Shown: positions 6,530-7,945 of the stretch, in pieces | Position numbering within the stretch: position 1 is the stretch's first letter | How the letters are laid out: each line of letters starts with the position of its first letter | From: DAOMOP01 sp035444405 | GTDB lineage: Bacteria > Pseudomonadota > Gammaproteobacteria > Burkholderiales > Rhodocyclaceae | Length of the DNA stretch: 7,945 nucleotides | Assembly: GCA_035444405.1 (NCBI GenBank) | Contig: DAOMOP010000185.1 | Location: 1-7,945, forward strand | Direction of reading: 5' to 3' | Position numbers and translations under genes: made by a program | The notes under the pieces: generated by a model | Told to the model about the DNA's origin: nothing | Database searches by the model: none | Seen by the model: the letters and a program-made list of their open reading frames with translations, nothing else

Positions 6530-6814
6530 ATGGTCACGACGACGTTGAAGCTTCCCGACGAACTCAAGCAGCGCGCCGCTGAGGCGGCGAGACGACTGGG
6601 TGTCTCGCCACATGCCTTCATGGTCCAGGCCATCGAGCAGGCCGCGACCGCGGCCGAACAACGCGCCAGCTTCGTCGCCGCGGCTCTGGAAGCAAAAGCG
6701 CAGGCACTGGCCTCGGGCGAGGGCTACGACGCCACCGAGGTCCATGCCTACCTCAAGGCGCGTATCGCCGACCGTAACGCCACGAGACCGAAGGTCCGGC
6801 GTTGGCGCGACTGA
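6530..6814 (+). CDS. ParD-like ribbon-helix-helix antitoxin
   Basis: The 94-residue protein begins with a ribbon-helix-helix DNA-binding domain (residues 2-40: VTTTLKLPDELKQRAAEAAR, then GVSPHAFMVQAIEQAA). An Ala-rich helix and a charged C-terminal tail (about 60-94) follow, of the kind that wraps the partner toxin. The start at 6530 is preferred over the in-frame TTG at 6509 because the RHH strand begins there and GAGG (6517-6520) lies nine bases upstream. Its stop overlaps the toxin gene by 13 bases. It should bind the dyad at 6463-6486 to repress the pair. Assignment to ParD/CopG-type antitoxins is firm; the exact subfamily is not. Confidence 0.87.
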   Translation: MVTTTLKLPDELKQRAAEAARRLGVSPHAFMVQAIEQAATAAEQRASFVAAALEAKAQALASGEGYDATEVHAYLKARIADRNATRPKVRRWRD

Positions 6815-7110
6815 TCTATTCGGAGCGGGCACTCGCCGATCTCGAGAGGCTCACGGATTTCCTCGCCGATACGGATCCCGGTGCGGCGGAGGCGACCGTC
6901 GATCTGATCGAAGAAGCGGTCTCGACGCTGGCCCGCCATCCGATGATCGGACGCCCGGTCGAGTACGGGCTGCGCGAACTGGTGATCTCGCGCGGACGAA
7001 CGGGTTACATGGCCCTCTACAGCTTCGACGAGCATCGCGACGATGTACTCGTTCTTGCCATCCGGCATCAACGCGAAGCTGGCTGCGGGACGCATACACC
7101 CGACGCCTGA
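6802..7110 (+). CDS. ParE/RelE-superfamily toxin
   Basis: The 102-residue protein shows the ParE/RelE plasmid-stabilisation fold pattern: YSERALADLERLTDFLAD (6-23), helix AVSTLARHPMIGRPVEYG (39-56), and the strand block LRELVISRGRTGYMALYSFD (57-76) and VLVLAIRHQREAG (82-94). ParE toxins inhibit DNA gyrase and RelE toxins cleave mRNA on ribosomes; the sequence alone does not decide between them, though RELVISRG and AIRHQREAG are common in ParE-type annotations. The proposed start is TTG at 6802, inside the antitoxin gene, since no ATG or GTG gives the full first strand. The gene is intact and coupled to its antitoxin. A fragment of a homologous gene lies at 5597-5637. Confidence 0.88.
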   Translation: MARLIYSERALADLERLTDFLADTDPGAAEATVDLIEEAVSTLARHPMIGRPVEYGLRELVISRGRTGYMALYSFDEHRDDVLVLAIRHQREAGCGTHTPDA

Positions 7111-7134
7111 ACCGCACGGGGGCCGACGCACCGG

Positions 7135-7253
7135 ACGTGCTTTATATTGCATTTGCCGCGGAACAGGGGCACTCTACTGCATGCCGGAAACGGCCGCTTC
7201 CGACCACCCCGTGAGGCCCAGCCATGAGCACGCCCGCCGCAGACGACCTCGCC
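7135..7253 (+). repeat. 119-bp repeat, right copy: authentic meaB promoter and start region
   Basis: This is the partner of 6324-6442. This copy continues into the full meaB reading frame and is therefore the functional one. It contains an AT-rich tract with a -10-like TATATT (7143-7148) but no convincing -35 at the right spacing. A near-palindrome, CGGAAACGGCCGCTTCCG (7185-7202), has one mismatched pair. Similarity starts 24 bp after the parE stop. Confidence 0.9.
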
Positions 7254-7945
7254 GCGATCCGCGCACGCTCGCGCGCGGCGGTGGCACGCGCGATCACGAC
7301 CCTGGAGAACGATCTGCCCGACGCGGCGGCGCTGTCGGCGGCGCTCGCGCCGCATTGCGGTCGTGCGCACGTCGTCGGCGTGACCGGCGCGCCGGGAGCG
7401 GGCAAGTCGACGCTGATCGGCGCCCTGATCGGCGAGCTCGCCCGGCGCGGCCGTGACGTCGCGGTGCTCGCGGTCGATCCGTCGAGCCCGCACAGCGGCG
7501 GCGCGCTGCTCGGCGACCGCGTGCGCATGAGCGAGGCGGTCGATGACGCGCGCGTGTTCATCCGCTCGCTCTCCGCGCGCGGCCAGCTCGGCGGCGTCAC
7601 GCGCACGACCGACCGCATCCTCGACGTGCTCGATGCGGCCGGCTTCGACATCGTGATCGTCGAGACGGTCGGCGCCGGCCAGTCCGAGATCGACATCGCA
7701 CGGGTCGCCGACACCTGTGTGGTCGTCTGTCCGCCCGGCCTCGGCGACGACCTGCAGGCGATCAAGGCCGGCATCCTCGAGATTGCCGACATCCTGTGCC
7801 TCAGCAAGGCGGACCTGCCCGGCGCCGAACGCAGCGCGCGCGCGCTCGGCGGCCTCGTCGGTCGCGCGCGCGAACGCGGCTGGGCAGTCCCGCTGGTGCG
7901 CACCGCCGCAGCGGACGGCGGCGGCGTCGCCGAGCTGGCCGACAC
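7224..7945 (+). CDS. meaB: MeaB/ArgK-family GTPase, chaperone of a B12-dependent acyl-CoA mutase (3' end beyond window)
   Basis: The visible 240 residues form most of a G3E-family P-loop GTPase. MeaB proteins load and protect adenosylcobalamin in methylmalonyl-CoA mutase and related mutases. Walker A is GAPGAGKS (55-62), followed by the family signature VDPSSPHSGGALLGDRVRM (84-102). IRSLSARGQLGGVTR (113-127) is the switch region, ETVGAGQSEIDIA (147-159) contains the G3 region, and SKAD (194-197) is the base-recognition motif, with Ser in place of the usual Asn. GAGG (7213-7216) precedes the ATG by seven bases. The gene continues past 7945; full-length members have about 310-340 residues. It is not clearly linked to cresol oxidation and probably heads a different operon. 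The partner mutase (methylmalonyl-CoA or a specialised acyl-CoA mutase) lies outside the window. Confidence 0.93.
   Translation, partial: MSTPAADDLAAIRARSRAAVARAITTLENDLPDAAALSAALAPHCGRAHVVGVTGAPGAGKSTLIGALIGELARRGRDVAVLAVDPSSPHSGGALLGDRVRMSEAVDDARVFIRSLSARGQLGGVTRTTDRILDVLDAAGFDIVIVETVGAGQSEIDIARVADTCVVVCPPGLGDDLQAIKAGILEIADILCLSKADLPGAERSARALGGLVGRARERGWAVPLVRTAAADGGGVAELAD

Overview
The window is GC-rich DNA whose gene content and codon use suggest a betaproteobacterium of the Thauera/Azoarcus/Aromatoleum type. That is an inference from the p-cresol methylhydroxylase genes, the sigma-54 control and the MeaB homologue; no rRNA or other taxonomic marker is present.

Region 1 (1-980): a short, rearranged sigma-54 activator gene is followed by a 281-bp control region. 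The control region holds three similar dyads (TGTCGC-N5-GCnACA, the third base variable), an AT-rich tract, a textbook GG-N10-GC sigma-54 promoter (917-932) and a small 5'-leader hairpin.

Region 2 (981-5089): a catabolic operon read left to right, pchC (cytochrome c subunit), pchX (Tat-signal protein), pchF (FAD subunit of p-cresol/4-alkylphenol methylhydroxylase) and an aldehyde dehydrogenase (pchA-like). Together they would oxidise p-cresol to 4-hydroxybenzyl alcohol and 4-hydroxybenzaldehyde, passing electrons to the periplasmic cytochrome, and then oxidise the aldehyde to 4-hydroxybenzoate. Directly behind it (to 5521) is the C-terminal part of an outer-membrane channel of the MetA-pathway/SphA family that has lost its N-terminal half.

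Region 3 (5522-7223): a pile-up of toxin-antitoxin DNA. It contains a scar of an old parDE locus (36-bp control repeat plus a parE fragment), a complete mazEF-like pair on the minus strand with repeated operator sequences, and a complete parDE-like pair on the plus strand. The 335-bp gene-free stretch 6195-6529 holds the mazE promoter/operator repeats, a 119-bp copy of the meaB 5' region, and the parD control region.

Region 4 (7135-7945): the true meaB 5' region and the first 240 codons of a MeaB/ArgK-type GTPase, the chaperone of a B12-dependent acyl-CoA mutase. The gene runs off the window. The parDE locus sits between two 119-bp, about 92% identical direct repeats of the meaB promoter and start region.

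I see no wholly unknown system. The most novel points are the chimeric regulator, the possibility that PchX carries signal-less PchF through the Tat pathway, the decapitated porin, and the nested toxin-antitoxin insertions with their scars.
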